Below are positions 52,850 through 61,177 of a stretch of DNA of 64,000 nt, in pieces (within the stretch, counting starts at the first letter, position 1; every line of letters starts with the position of its first letter). The DNA lies in the NCBI RefSeq assembly GCF_009184865.1, contig NZ_CP045096.1:4960001-5024000 (forward strand), given 5' to 3'. Source of the stretch: Streptomyces phaeolivaceus. GTDB taxonomy: Bacteria; Actinomycetota; Actinomycetes; Streptomycetales; Streptomycetaceae. A program made the translations under genes and the position numbers. Under the pieces are notes generated by a model. It was not told the origin of the DNA. It saw only the letters and a list, made by a program, of their open reading frames with translations, and did not search any database.

Positions 52850-54086
52850 TGATCAGGACCCGCGTGTGGGGCCGGTCGACGACCCGGCCCTCGGGGAGCT
52901 GCCCGTCCGGCGTGGACGCCGGGTAGACCTCGATCTGTGCCCGGTCGCGGCGGTGCTCGCGGTCCCAGACCCGGATCTCCTCCACCAGTCGCTCGGCGGC
53001 CTTCTGGCCCTGCGAGCCGTGGCCGATGGCGCCGAGCTCGAATCGGTCCGGGTTGTCGGTACGACGCACGGTGCGGTAGGCGAAGCTGTCCGCGTCGACG
53101 AGTGTGGGCACGCCGAGCGGCGAGGCGGAGGCGACCAGGCCGCGTTTGCGGGCAGCCGGTGTCGCGGCCAGGAGCGGCAGGTTGTCCAGCGCGGTTGTCA
53201 GCCACAGGTCCAGGTGCTCGCTGGACTCGTCACCGGCGAGCGTCACCCCGGACCAGGCTTCGACACGAGGGCTGCGCAGGGCGGCTCGCAGCCCGTCGGC
53301 ATGGGGCTCGGGGTGGCCGTCCAGCCGCAGCCCGACCTCTTCGCCCTCGGTGTCGTGCAGGAGGACCAGGCGGACCCGGTTCTCGCCGACGCCCTGCATG
53401 GGCACGAAACCGCACAGCTCGACGCTGTCGCTCACCAGCCGGTCGCCGTGGCGGACGAGAGCGACGGTGCGGGTCATACCGCGCATCCGCAGGGGCACGA
53501 CGACACGGCCGCCGTCGACGAGTTGTTCGGTCCAGGCCGGCGGGATGTCGGCGGTCTGGACGGTGACGATGACGCGGTCGTACGGGGCATGCTCGGCCAT
53601 GCCGTACTCGCCGTCGGCGGTGATGACGCGCACCTGCTGGTCGTAGCCGGTGTCGGCGAGGAACTTCTCGGCGCGTGCGGTGACGTCGGGTTCGATGTCC
53701 ACGGTGATGACAAGGCCCTCGGGGCCGACGATCTCGGCGAGGTAGGCGGCGTTGACACCGCCGGAGCCGATCTCCAGGACCCGCATGCCGGGCCGGATGT
53801 CGGCCTGTTCGATCTGCATGGCCTGGATGCGGGCGGCGGACACCGAGCTGATGGCCACGCCGTCGGCGTCCTTCTTCGTGATCGCGGCATTCTCCGCCTG
53901 GTACACCGCCGCCATGTCATCGTCGGGGGTGGCCAGATGACGAGGGACCTTGCGGAACGCGGCCACTACGTGCGGGCTCCGGGCTGCATCGAGCGCGATC
54001 AGTTCCCGGACCATCTCGTCGCGCAACTGCTGGTCGGATGTCGGGACTCCGTCGTCAGGGGTGATCATGTCGGGGACGTTGTTCAC
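52839..54086 (-). CDS. FxLD-system methyltransferase (PIMT-like)
   Basis: The 415-residue protein has a protein-L-isoaspartate methyltransferase-like domain: SAM motif VLEIGSGGVNAAYLA near residue 105 and the post-motif VDGGRVVVPL. A C-terminal half of ~190 residues is specific to the lanthipeptide-linked type. Related enzymes methylate a core Asp, which then rearranges to isoaspartate. Here the core has Asp42 and Asp45. Start is GTG 54086. Confidence 0.92.
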   Translation of the reverse strand: MNNVPDMITPDDGVPTSDQQLRDEMVRELIALDAARSPHVVAAFRKVPRHLATPDDDMAAVYQAENAAITKKDADGVAISSVSAARIQAMQIEQADIRPGMRVLEIGSGGVNAAYLAEIVGPEGLVITVDIEPDVTARAEKFLADTGYDQQVRVITADGEYGMAEHAPYDRVIVTVQTADIPPAWTEQLVDGGRVVVPLRMRGMTRTVALVRHGDRLVSDSVELCGFVPMQGVGENRVRLVLLHDTEGEEVGLRLDGHPEPHADGLRAALRSPRVEAWSGVTLAGDESSEHLDLWLTTALDNLPLLAATPAARKRGLVASASPLGVPTLVDADSFAYRTVRRTDNPDRFELGAIGHGSQGQKAAERLVEEIRVWDREHRRDRAQIEVYPASTPDGQLPEGRVVDRPHTRVLITWP

Positions 54087-54116
54087 GGGCTCTCTCTTTC
54101 TCGGCGGTGGAGGTTG

Positions 54117-54587
54117 TCACGACGCAGCCTCCAGGGGGATGGGCTGGTCGACGTGCTCGGTGGCCATGGGACTCAGTGACCAGCTGCACCACACCCACTT
54201 ACCGCGACGGTTCCCCCGCCTGCGGTATCCCCAGTCGTCCGAGAACGCCTCCACCAGCGCTAACCCGCGGCCGGACTCGTCGTCGGCCGACTCGCGGCGT
54301 TGCACCGGAAGAGCGGAAGAGACATCGGCGACCTCGATGAGGACCGTCTCGTCGCGCTGCTGCAACACCATCACGATCGGCCCTGAGGTGTGCTGCAGGG
54401 CATTGGTCACGAGTTCTGACGCGACGAGCACCATGTCGTCCGCCAGGTTGTCCAGGCCCCATGCGGCCAGCGTGTCGTGCACGGTCCTGCGCGCCCTGGA
54501 CACGGATTCCGGACTGGGCTCCAGAGGCGTCGCGACCGCGCGCAGGATGCGGCCGACCGACGGCCGCGATCCGGTGGCCGTCATCAT
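54117..54587 (-). CDS. RsbW-like ATP-binding protein
   Basis: The 156-residue HATPase_c protein has the N-box ASELVTNALQHT, the G1 region VADVSSALP and the G2 box ESGRGLALVEAF. Its ATG at 54587 overlaps the stop of the upstream ORF (ATGA), and AGGTGGGA lies just upstream. It sits 30 bp before the methyltransferase gene in the same direction and may regulate the lanthipeptide cluster with the divergent HTH protein. Confidence 0.87.
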   Translation of the reverse strand: MMTATGSRPSVGRILRAVATPLEPSPESVSRARRTVHDTLAAWGLDNLADDMVLVASELVTNALQHTSGPIVMVLQQRDETVLIEVADVSSALPVQRRESADDESGRGLALVEAFSDDWGYRRRGNRRGKWVWCSWSLSPMATEHVDQPIPLEAAS

Positions 54588-54997
54588 TCCCACCTGCGCA
54601 ATGCGTCCTGGACTCGCCGTACGACCCTCGTGCTGTTGCTGAAACGGCTGACCGAGGCGCAATCGGCGCCCTCACCGGCCGGAGTCGCCCACGGCTGCAC
54701 GGCCAGAGTGGTGGGACAGGCCCGGCCACCCGGACGTAGGGGAAGCGGCCGTCTGTCCTGGAGGGCCAGTGGAGGGCTTTCCTGCATCGCGGCGAGGCTC
54801 CTTTGGAAGGGACGGACAAGACCGAGCGGGATCTCAACCACCGTGTACGTTGCCGGTGATAGCTCCTCGCACTCGGTGACGGCGACCAGAGTGGGCCTGA
54901 TGTGGATCTCACCGGCATGGCCCAGCAGATAGCGTCCGGCGCTCTTCCGGGTGACAAACGTCGCGCGCGGGTAGCGTCGAAGTGTCGTCTGAGCCAA
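54584..54997 (-). CDS. hypothetical protein coupled to the ATPase gene
   Basis: A frame of about 137 residues (containing ATFVTRKSAGRYLLGHAGEI and TLVAVTECEELSPATYTVVE) ends in an ATGA overlap with the ATPase start, the normal sign of operon coupling. The start is uncertain: TTG 54997 is a guess, as the frame is open up to 55183 but the divergent gene begins at 55106. No family is recognised. It may be a false frame. Confidence 0.5.
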   Translation of the reverse strand: MAQTTLRRYPRATFVTRKSAGRYLLGHAGEIHIRPTLVAVTECEELSPATYTVVEIPLGLVRPFQRSLAAMQESPPLALQDRRPLPLRPGGRACPTTLAVQPWATPAGEGADCASVSRFSNSTRVVRRVQDALRRWE

Positions 54998-55105
54998 GGG
55001 CGTTGCATTCGGAGCAGGTGACGGGATCCCCTGCTTGCGAGGGAGCCGCAGGCCCAGGGCCGACGGCGGATGGTCAGTGGTCTTCTTGGCCGAGAGGGGC
55101 CGACG

Positions 55106-56431
55106 ATGGATGAACGTCCCAGGACGCTGCTCAAGGCTCTGGTGGCCCAACGCCACTGGCGTTACAGCGACTTCTTGGCCCACTTCACGCGCATCGCCGA
55201 GAAGGTCGTCAAGAAGGGCACCGCGAACCCGACGATCTTCGAGGCGCAGTTCCGCCGATGGACCGCGGGAGCCATCCGGACCCTGCCGAGCCCGGACGCG
55301 TGCCGGGTGCTGGAGGAGATGTTCGGCGTCAGTGCCGCCGCCCTGTTCCAGGGGCCGCCCTCGCCCGAGTCACCCGCACCCGTATTCAGCCTGAAAGACG
55401 AGATCGACATGACCGCACGCGACGCATCCAGCGAGGCCGGCGCCGCCGCCTCCGCGTCCATCTCCGACACCACTCTCGACCAGTTGCGAGACGACGTCGC
55501 CGAACTCGCCCGCCGCTACCACTCCTTCTCGGCGTTCGAGGTCCTCCAGACCGCGCGCAGGCTGAGGGAGGAAGCCGAACAGCACCGCGACCGCACCCAG
55601 GTGCCTGCCCAGCAACAGCACCTGCTGATCATCGCGGGCCAAGCCTGCGCACTGCTGTCCGCGGCGGCCTTCGACCTCGGTTCCCTCGACGGCGCCACCC
55701 GCCTTGCCCGCGCCTCCGCCCTGTACGGGGAGACCGCCCGCTTCACGCCGCTACGGGCCTTTGCCGGAGGCGCTCTCGCCTACATCGCCTACTTCTCCGG
55801 CCGCCCCGCCGAGGCAGCCCAGATCGCGCAACGCGCGCAGATGCTCACCGGCCTCGGCGACGTCGCGCACCGCCGCCTGGCAGCCATCGAGGCACGCGCG
55901 CACGGCCACCGAGGCGACGCCGCCTCCGCCCAGCAGGCCATTGACGTCTCCCATCGGGAGGGACGCGGTGAGACCGACGACCTGCACGAAGGCGTGGCCG
56001 GCGAATTCGGCTTCCCCGGCGAGCGGTTGGCCATGTCCAACGCCTCGACCTGCCTGCTCCTCGGTGACGGCGAACAGGCCGAGGCCGCAGCCCGCACCGC
56101 CCTGGAGCTGGTAACCAGCAAGCCCGAGGCACTGCGCTCCGCACACGTCGTGGGCGGCGCCGCCGCGGACCTGGCCGCCGCGCGGCTGCTGAGCAGCGAT
56201 CTCGATGGAGCCGCCGAAGCCCTCGAACCAGTCTGGACCGTGCCAGGTGAGCAACGCGCCACCGGCCTGCTGACCCGCATTGCGCGCATCCGCCGGGCCC
56301 TGACCGACGAATGCTTCCGCCGAACGCCCCTCGCCGACGAGATCGGTGATCGCCTGGAGCACTTCAGCCGACTCGCCGCCCAGCACCAGCTTGGTGCGGG
56401 CGCCGGAGCGGTGGCCGCCCTGGAGGGATGA
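55106..56431 (+). CDS. helix-turn-helix/TPR-type regulator (NsdB-like)
   Basis: The 441-residue protein has a short N-terminal region (LLKALVAQRHWRYSDFLAHF to about residue 75) that looks DNA-binding, followed by mostly helical repeats of TPR kind to the end (for example ARASALYGETARF and LLLGDGEQAEAAARTALEL). This plan is that of large Streptomyces regulators such as NsdA/NsdB that repress secondary metabolism. ATG 55106 has GAGGGG 6 nt upstream. It is divergent from the lanthipeptide operon and likely controls it. Confidence 0.82.
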   Translation: MDERPRTLLKALVAQRHWRYSDFLAHFTRIAEKVVKKGTANPTIFEAQFRRWTAGAIRTLPSPDACRVLEEMFGVSAAALFQGPPSPESPAPVFSLKDEIDMTARDASSEAGAAASASISDTTLDQLRDDVAELARRYHSFSAFEVLQTARRLREEAEQHRDRTQVPAQQQHLLIIAGQACALLSAAAFDLGSLDGATRLARASALYGETARFTPLRAFAGGALAYIAYFSGRPAEAAQIAQRAQMLTGLGDVAHRRLAAIEARAHGHRGDAASAQQAIDVSHREGRGETDDLHEGVAGEFGFPGERLAMSNASTCLLLGDGEQAEAAARTALELVTSKPEALRSAHVVGGAAADLAAARLLSSDLDGAAEALEPVWTVPGEQRATGLLTRIARIRRALTDECFRRTPLADEIGDRLEHFSRLAAQHQLGAGAGAVAALEG

Positions 56432-56437
56432 GGGAAC

Positions 56438-57451
56438 TCAGGAAGCGGAGGCCAGGGCAGCGAGGATCCTGGCCTCCTTCTCGGGGGCGAGCCCGTGCTC
56501 CGCCCAGCGGGGGTGATCCACAGGGCGACCGTCCGCCCGCAGCCACGCCCAGGTGTCCGTGATCGTCTCGGTGAGCGGACGGCACCGCAGACCGGCCTCC
56601 ACCGCACGGCCGGCATCCACCGACCACACCCCTGTGTGAGTACGCCACAGGGGCAGTTCGGTCCACTGCCGCACTCCGTGCTCGGCGAGCAACTCCGGCT
56701 CCACCCAGACCAGGTGGCCGTCCGTCTCGGTGATGGCGAGGCACGCGAGCAGGAAGTCCCCGAAGCCCATCCCCTCAGGGTGGGCCACGTTGAAGGCACC
56801 GCCGGTGGTCGCAGCTGCCTGGTCCACGGCGAAGGCCGCGACATCGCGCACGTCGACCGGCTGGATGAGCCGGTCGGCCGGAGCCGGCGCCAGCACAGGT
56901 CCGCCCCGGCCGGCCCGGTTCAGCCACCACGGCAGCCGACCCACGTACTCACCCGGCCCAAGAATGACCCCGGGCCGCAGAAACACCGCCCGCTCACCGA
57001 ACGCCCGCTCCCCGCCGGCCTTCTGAAACCCGTACTTGGTGGGCGAACCGTCCGAGCCCGTGTGGCCGAAGGACTCGTCCGCGTCGGACGGGCAGTCCAG
57101 CACCTCGGACGACTCGGTCAGGGTCTTGTGCGGCCACCCCGAATACACCGACACGGTGGAGACGTGCACCCACCGGGACGCCGTATCACGCAGCGCCTGT
57201 GCGGCCAGCCGCACGTCACGCGGCGGCAGCTCGGAACTCGACGTGTCGATCACGGCATCCCAAGGACCCTGGGAAGCAAGCCGGTTGAGGTCCGCTACTT
57301 CGGTACGGTCGCCGTGGACCGCGCGCACCTCGGGCACATCCCGCCCGGACAGACCGCGGTTGAACGTCGTCACGTCCCAACCGCGGCGTAGCGCCTCGTC
57401 CACGATGCTCCTGCCCAGGAACCACGTACCGCCCAAGACCAGAATCCTCAT
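56438..57451 (-). CDS. NAD-dependent epimerase/dehydratase
   Basis: The 337-residue extended SDR protein has the nucleotide-binding start MRILVLGGTWFLGRS, the STVSVYS strand and a catalytic YGFQK. It resembles reductases and epimerases that act on nucleotide sugars or on RNA/protein-bound groups; the substrate is unknown. It is convergent with the regulator gene and lies 6 bp from its end, and it is probably cargo of the island. Confidence 0.9.
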   Translation of the reverse strand: MRILVLGGTWFLGRSIVDEALRRGWDVTTFNRGLSGRDVPEVRAVHGDRTEVADLNRLASQGPWDAVIDTSSSELPPRDVRLAAQALRDTASRWVHVSTVSVYSGWPHKTLTESSEVLDCPSDADESFGHTGSDGSPTKYGFQKAGGERAFGERAVFLRPGVILGPGEYVGRLPWWLNRAGRGGPVLAPAPADRLIQPVDVRDVAAFAVDQAAATTGGAFNVAHPEGMGFGDFLLACLAITETDGHLVWVEPELLAEHGVRQWTELPLWRTHTGVWSVDAGRAVEAGLRCRPLTETITDTWAWLRADGRPVDHPRWAEHGLAPEKEARILAALASAS

Positions 57452-57589
57452 GCCCAGAATCCTGCCCTTCCCGAGGACCCAGGAGAAGAGACCCCAGCCC
57501 AGCGGTGGGGAACAGAGCCTTGTTTCAAGGGCGTCAGCGTGGCCCGCGCCAGCTGATCACCGTGGTCGCGGGCAGGGCCACGGTGACGG

Positions 57590-59284
57590 TCACCGTCGGC
57601 GTGGTCGCGCCGCTTCCTGCTGGGGGATGGCTGCCGCGACGGGCGTCGGAGCGGGGTTCGGCTTTGGGCGGCGTGGCGGCGCGGTGACGTATCCGAGGTG
57701 GTGCAGCCGCCAGACGAGGACGTCGCTGGCCGAGTCGGCGCTGTCGAGTTCGCGTTGGGCGGCTGCTTTGGCAAGCAGGGCGGCCGTGTTGTGGCCAGCA
57801 TGTTCGGCCTGGTCGAGGACGGCTGTCAGTCCGTCCCAGCCGGGCTCGGCCTGGAGGCGGTCGGCGAGGTGGGGTAGGGCGGCGTGGACCGTGGCGGTGT
57901 GGCGTCGTCGGTTCGGGGCGGGCAGGTGTTCGCCGTGGGCGCGCAGTGTGGCCAGTGGGCCGGCAGCGGTGGCCTGGTAGGCGGTACGCAGGTGGCGGGC
58001 GGTGAGCTGTGCGGCCTCGGCCTGCTGGGCGTGGCCGCGGGCGGCGTGCCAGCGGGCGGCAGCGACAACGGCCAGGATCACGACATCGAGGATCAGGGCG
58101 GTGGCGGCGCCGTCCGGGCCGCGGCCGAGGGCTGTGCCGGAGTGGACGATCTGGCCGACTGCACGGCGCAGGGCGTACATCTCCTCGTTCTTGGCGCGGA
58201 TGTGGGAGCGACTGGCACGCTCGAAATGCCGTGCGGCTGCTTGCAGTTCGGTGCGGCTGGATCGGGGTGAGGTCTGGGCGAGAGCGTCGAGGACCTCGCC
58301 GATGCCGATCAGCTGGGCCGCCGCTGTGTTGTCGTCCGCGGACGTCATCGACGCGAGGGCGGAGTCGGCGGCCTGGACAGCGACGTAGCGGGCGCGGGCT
58401 GGTGCCGAGGCGCCGCTCGGCTCCAGGGCCGTGGCCTGCGCGGCCGTGTCCGTGGGGATGGTGAACCGTTTCCGGATGCGGGGCAGGGAGAGGTCGGGGG
58501 CGAGGGTGGATCCGGCGAACCAGATGGGCTCCTGGGTGTCGTTGCGGTCGCCGACCATGGCGACCTTGTAGCCGAGCGCATCACCGGAGGGTGCGGTGCG
58601 CTTCTTTATGCGTACGCCTTCCGCGGCGAGCCGGTCGAAGAACTCCGCCTCGTCGGCGGCGCCGGCCAGGGCGCGGCGGACGTGCTCGTGCAACAGCTCA
58701 CGGGAGGCGGCTTCCTGACCGAGGCGTTCGGCCTTGTGGCGCTCGGCGCTGGTGGGGCGCTTGGCGGCGGTGCCGTCGCCTTCCTTGAGGCGGCGGAGCC
58801 CGAACTCCTTCTCGATCTTGCGGCATTCGGCCTGGGCGCGGGTGCCGTCCTTGTGGTGGCGGGGTCGGGTGCGGTCGGCGCGGACGAGGGTGGCGACGAT
58901 GTGGATGTGGTCGGGAGCGTGGCGCACAGCGATCCAGCGGCAGGCTTGGTCGTCGCCGTCGGGGACGATGCCGGTGGCATTCAGGACCCGGCGGGCGACG
59001 ATCGCCCATTCCTCGTCGGACAGGATCCGGTCGCCGGGGGCTGTACGGACGGGGCAGTGCCACACATGCTTCTTCGGCGCGTTGTCGCCGAGGGCGTCGA
59101 CCCACAGGTCGAGGTCGGCGGCCAGGTCGCTGAAGGTGGCGTGCGCATCGCGGCCGGGGTCGGGCAGGTGGGGGTCGTAGGCGGCGACGAGGTGGGGGTC
59201 GACGTGGGCCTCGATGTCGCTGGTGCGGTAGAGGTAGTGGATCAGCCCGATGGTGCGGGAGCCGCGGGAGACGTCGGGGACCAA
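57590..59284 (-). CDS. relaxase/mobilisation nuclease
   Basis: The 564-residue protein begins with the form typical of actinobacterial MobA-type relaxases (VPDVSRGSRTIGLIHYL). The metal-binding histidine cluster is present in RHAPDHIHIVATLV (His122, His126, His128). The long helical C-terminal half may bind DNA or partner proteins. It probably nicks oriT and guides the strand during transfer. The start is TTG 59284, 4 bp after the mobC stop. Confidence 0.9.
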   Translation of the reverse strand: MVPDVSRGSRTIGLIHYLYRTSDIEAHVDPHLVAAYDPHLPDPGRDAHATFSDLAADLDLWVDALGDNAPKKHVWHCPVRTAPGDRILSDEEWAIVARRVLNATGIVPDGDDQACRWIAVRHAPDHIHIVATLVRADRTRPRHHKDGTRAQAECRKIEKEFGLRRLKEGDGTAAKRPTSAERHKAERLGQEAASRELLHEHVRRALAGAADEAEFFDRLAAEGVRIKKRTAPSGDALGYKVAMVGDRNDTQEPIWFAGSTLAPDLSLPRIRKRFTIPTDTAAQATALEPSGASAPARARYVAVQAADSALASMTSADDNTAAAQLIGIGEVLDALAQTSPRSSRTELQAAARHFERASRSHIRAKNEEMYALRRAVGQIVHSGTALGRGPDGAATALILDVVILAVVAAARWHAARGHAQQAEAAQLTARHLRTAYQATAAGPLATLRAHGEHLPAPNRRRHTATVHAALPHLADRLQAEPGWDGLTAVLDQAEHAGHNTAALLAKAAAQRELDSADSASDVLVWRLHHLGYVTAPPRRPKPNPAPTPVAAAIPQQEAARPRRR

Positions 59285-59288
59285 GGTC

Positions 59289-59876
59289 TCAGCTCACCAG
59301 CTTCCGTGCGGCGGTGCGGATCTCGGTGGCGGCACCCGCGACGGCGTCGGCGGCGCGGGCGATGTGGGGTGCGTCGCCACCGGAGTTGAGGACCTTGGCT
59401 ATCTGGTTGAGGTTGGTGCCGGCGCGCACCAGCTGGATGCGGGCGGCTTCGAGGACGTCGAGGGCCTCGTCGTGGTCCAGGCGAGGGCGCCCGTGGATTT
59501 CGGCGTGGACGGCCTGGGCGATGAAGCGGGCCTTGGAGATGCCCTTGGCGTCGGCGGCCTCCTGGATCTCGGTGGCCTCGGCGGTGCTGGCGCGGAAGGT
59601 CTGGCGCTCGGAGCGCTGCTTGGGCTGCCGGGAGCGGCGACGTCCTCCCCGCCCGGCCTTGGCCGACGGCTCCTGCCGCTGTTCGTGGCCGCCCTCGGCC
59701 ACGAACCCCTGACCCGGCGCCCCCTGGTGACGGGCCTCCTCCGCCACCCCCGAGGCGGAGGCAAGCGCACTGGACCGGCCATGGGACGGTCCAGTGCTAC
59801 AGCTTGCTCCGTCTGGGGCAGGGGTGGTGGTCGTCTCCTGCTGGGGTGTGGGGAGTTGGTGGTGCTCACCGGACAT
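59289..59876 (-). CDS. MobC-type relaxosome accessory protein
   Basis: The 195-residue protein has a disordered, charged N-terminal half and a C-terminal MobC domain (KARFIAQAVHAEIHG, then LVRAGTNLNQIAKVLNSGGD), with the ribbon-helix-helix-like QTFRASTAEATEIQEAADA. It helps the relaxase at oriT. ATG 59876 is preferred over 59891 because GGAGAAG lies upstream of it at good spacing. It lies just before the relaxase gene. Confidence 0.9.
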   Translation of the reverse strand: MSGEHHQLPTPQQETTTTPAPDGASCSTGPSHGRSSALASASGVAEEARHQGAPGQGFVAEGGHEQRQEPSAKAGRGGRRRSRQPKQRSERQTFRASTAEATEIQEAADAKGISKARFIAQAVHAEIHGRPRLDHDEALDVLEAARIQLVRAGTNLNQIAKVLNSGGDAPHIARAADAVAGAATEIRTAARKLVS

Positions 59877-60092
59877 TGGTTTCTTCTCCATGGAGTCGTG
59901 CGGGATGCGGACCGTAAGCGCGGGCGTGGACCCGAGGACCGCGAGGGGCAGTCACAGGGCGGGGCTTGGGAGTCGGCGTGGTGCAGGTGAAGAGCTGAAG
60001 TGCTGGGGCGCGGGCTGGCAGCGACGCTCAGGAGGCTGTGCCTGGCGTTGGCGGAACGTGATCCGCCAACGCCCTGCGTTCTGCCGTAGCGC

Positions 60093-60911
60093 TCATGTGG
60101 CGACGGCGTCCTTGGCGGCATTCAGTTCCGCCCTGACGATGTCGGCGGCCTTCTGGGCGCCGTCCTTGCTGATCGAGTAGCCCTTGGCCCGGACCGCCTT
60201 CTCCAAGGCAGGGCGGGGGACTTGGCCGGTATCGGCCCCTATGGCGCGGGCCATGGTCAGCAGCTCCTCGTCGGGTACGGTGCGTTTGCGCCGGTCCGTC
60301 CTGGGCACCGTCATGGCGCTGGCGGGCTTCGCCTCGGGCATGGGCACGTCGTTCGCCTTGGCGGGCACCCCGGTGTTGGCGTCGTCCGTCTCCTCGTGGC
60401 GGATCTGGCGGTCCTGCCTTGGCATGGCGGATTCGGCGGGCGGCGTGCCGAGGGTCGCGTCCGCCATGGCGCCGTCGCCGCCGAGGTGGCGGTTCATCAC
60501 GAGGTAGAGGTGGACGGCGCCGGCGAGTGCGAGTGGAGCGATGCCGGACAGAGCGCCGACAGTCGCGTTGTTGAGGCGTAGTCGGGTCCCTTCGTTGAGG
60601 CCGACGGCGTGTACGACGTTGGCCCAGATGCTGGTGAGGGTGGCAACGCCGACGAGCGCCCACACGTACAGGCGGGAGCGCAGCGGGGCCCCGCGCAGGA
60701 TGAGCAGAGCAACGATGCCGATGGCGATGAACCCGTCGATCACGAGGGGGAAGAGGTAGGTGAGCAGCCCGCGCACATGGCTGGCGACGGCCATCTGCCG
60801 CAGCGCGTCGTAGGAGAGTGCGAAGCCGATGGTGGCGAGCAGGACGATGCCGACGCGGATGGTGAGGCTGCCGCGGACGGCGGCCGGGGCTGTCGGTGCA
60901 GGGGAAGGCAA
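60093..60911 (-). CDS. DUF2637 membrane protein (SpdB-like)
   Basis: The ~272-residue protein has four membrane helices between residues 20 and 160 (VGIVLLATIGFALSYDALRQ is the usual DUF2637 beginning) and a cytoplasmic C-terminus with a winged-helix-like end (LLTMARAIGADTGQVPRPAL). This family is typical of Streptomyces conjugative plasmids and ICEs and is thought to help spreading between mycelial compartments. TTG 60911 has GGAG 8 nt upstream; the frame is open farther upstream without good starts. Confidence 0.87.
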   Translation of the reverse strand: MPSPAPTAPAAVRGSLTIRVGIVLLATIGFALSYDALRQMAVASHVRGLLTYLFPLVIDGFIAIGIVALLILRGAPLRSRLYVWALVGVATLTSIWANVVHAVGLNEGTRLRLNNATVGALSGIAPLALAGAVHLYLVMNRHLGGDGAMADATLGTPPAESAMPRQDRQIRHEETDDANTGVPAKANDVPMPEAKPASAMTVPRTDRRKRTVPDEELLTMARAIGADTGQVPRPALEKAVRAKGYSISKDGAQKAADIVRAELNAAKDAVAT

Positions 60912-60993
60912 GGCAATCGCTCCGGGAACGCAGGGCACTGGGGCTTGAGGAGAGGTGCACTCCCACGCGGACCCCTCTACAAGGAGGGGGCCG

Positions 60994-61129
60994 CGCGTGA
61001 GTAACCGGTGGTGTGAGGTGTGTGTGGGTTCGCGTGAGCTTCTGACCTGGTCTTTTACCGGCTGGGTAGCCCCGCGTGAGGGGCCTGTGAGTCCGTCGCC
61101 GGGACCTGGGCCGTGAGCGCCAGCGTGAG
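60994..61129. repeat. spaced GCGTGAG repeats between the helicase and DUF2637 genes
   Basis: GCGTGAG occurs at 60995, 61032, 61074 and 61123, with variants CTGTGAG at 61085 and CCGTGAG at 61111, all in the same direction within 135 bp of a gene-free stretch (60912-61177). Regular direct repeats in this place could be iterons of a replication origin or a transfer locus. I cannot tell which. Confidence 0.5.
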
Positions 61130-61177
61130 TCGCCGTTCCGGCGCCGGACGCCTCCCCGGCACCGGAACCCATTTCCG

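Noticed and set aside
60994..61129. CRISPR array
   Set aside because: The repeat unit is only 7 bp, spacing is uneven and no cas gene is present.
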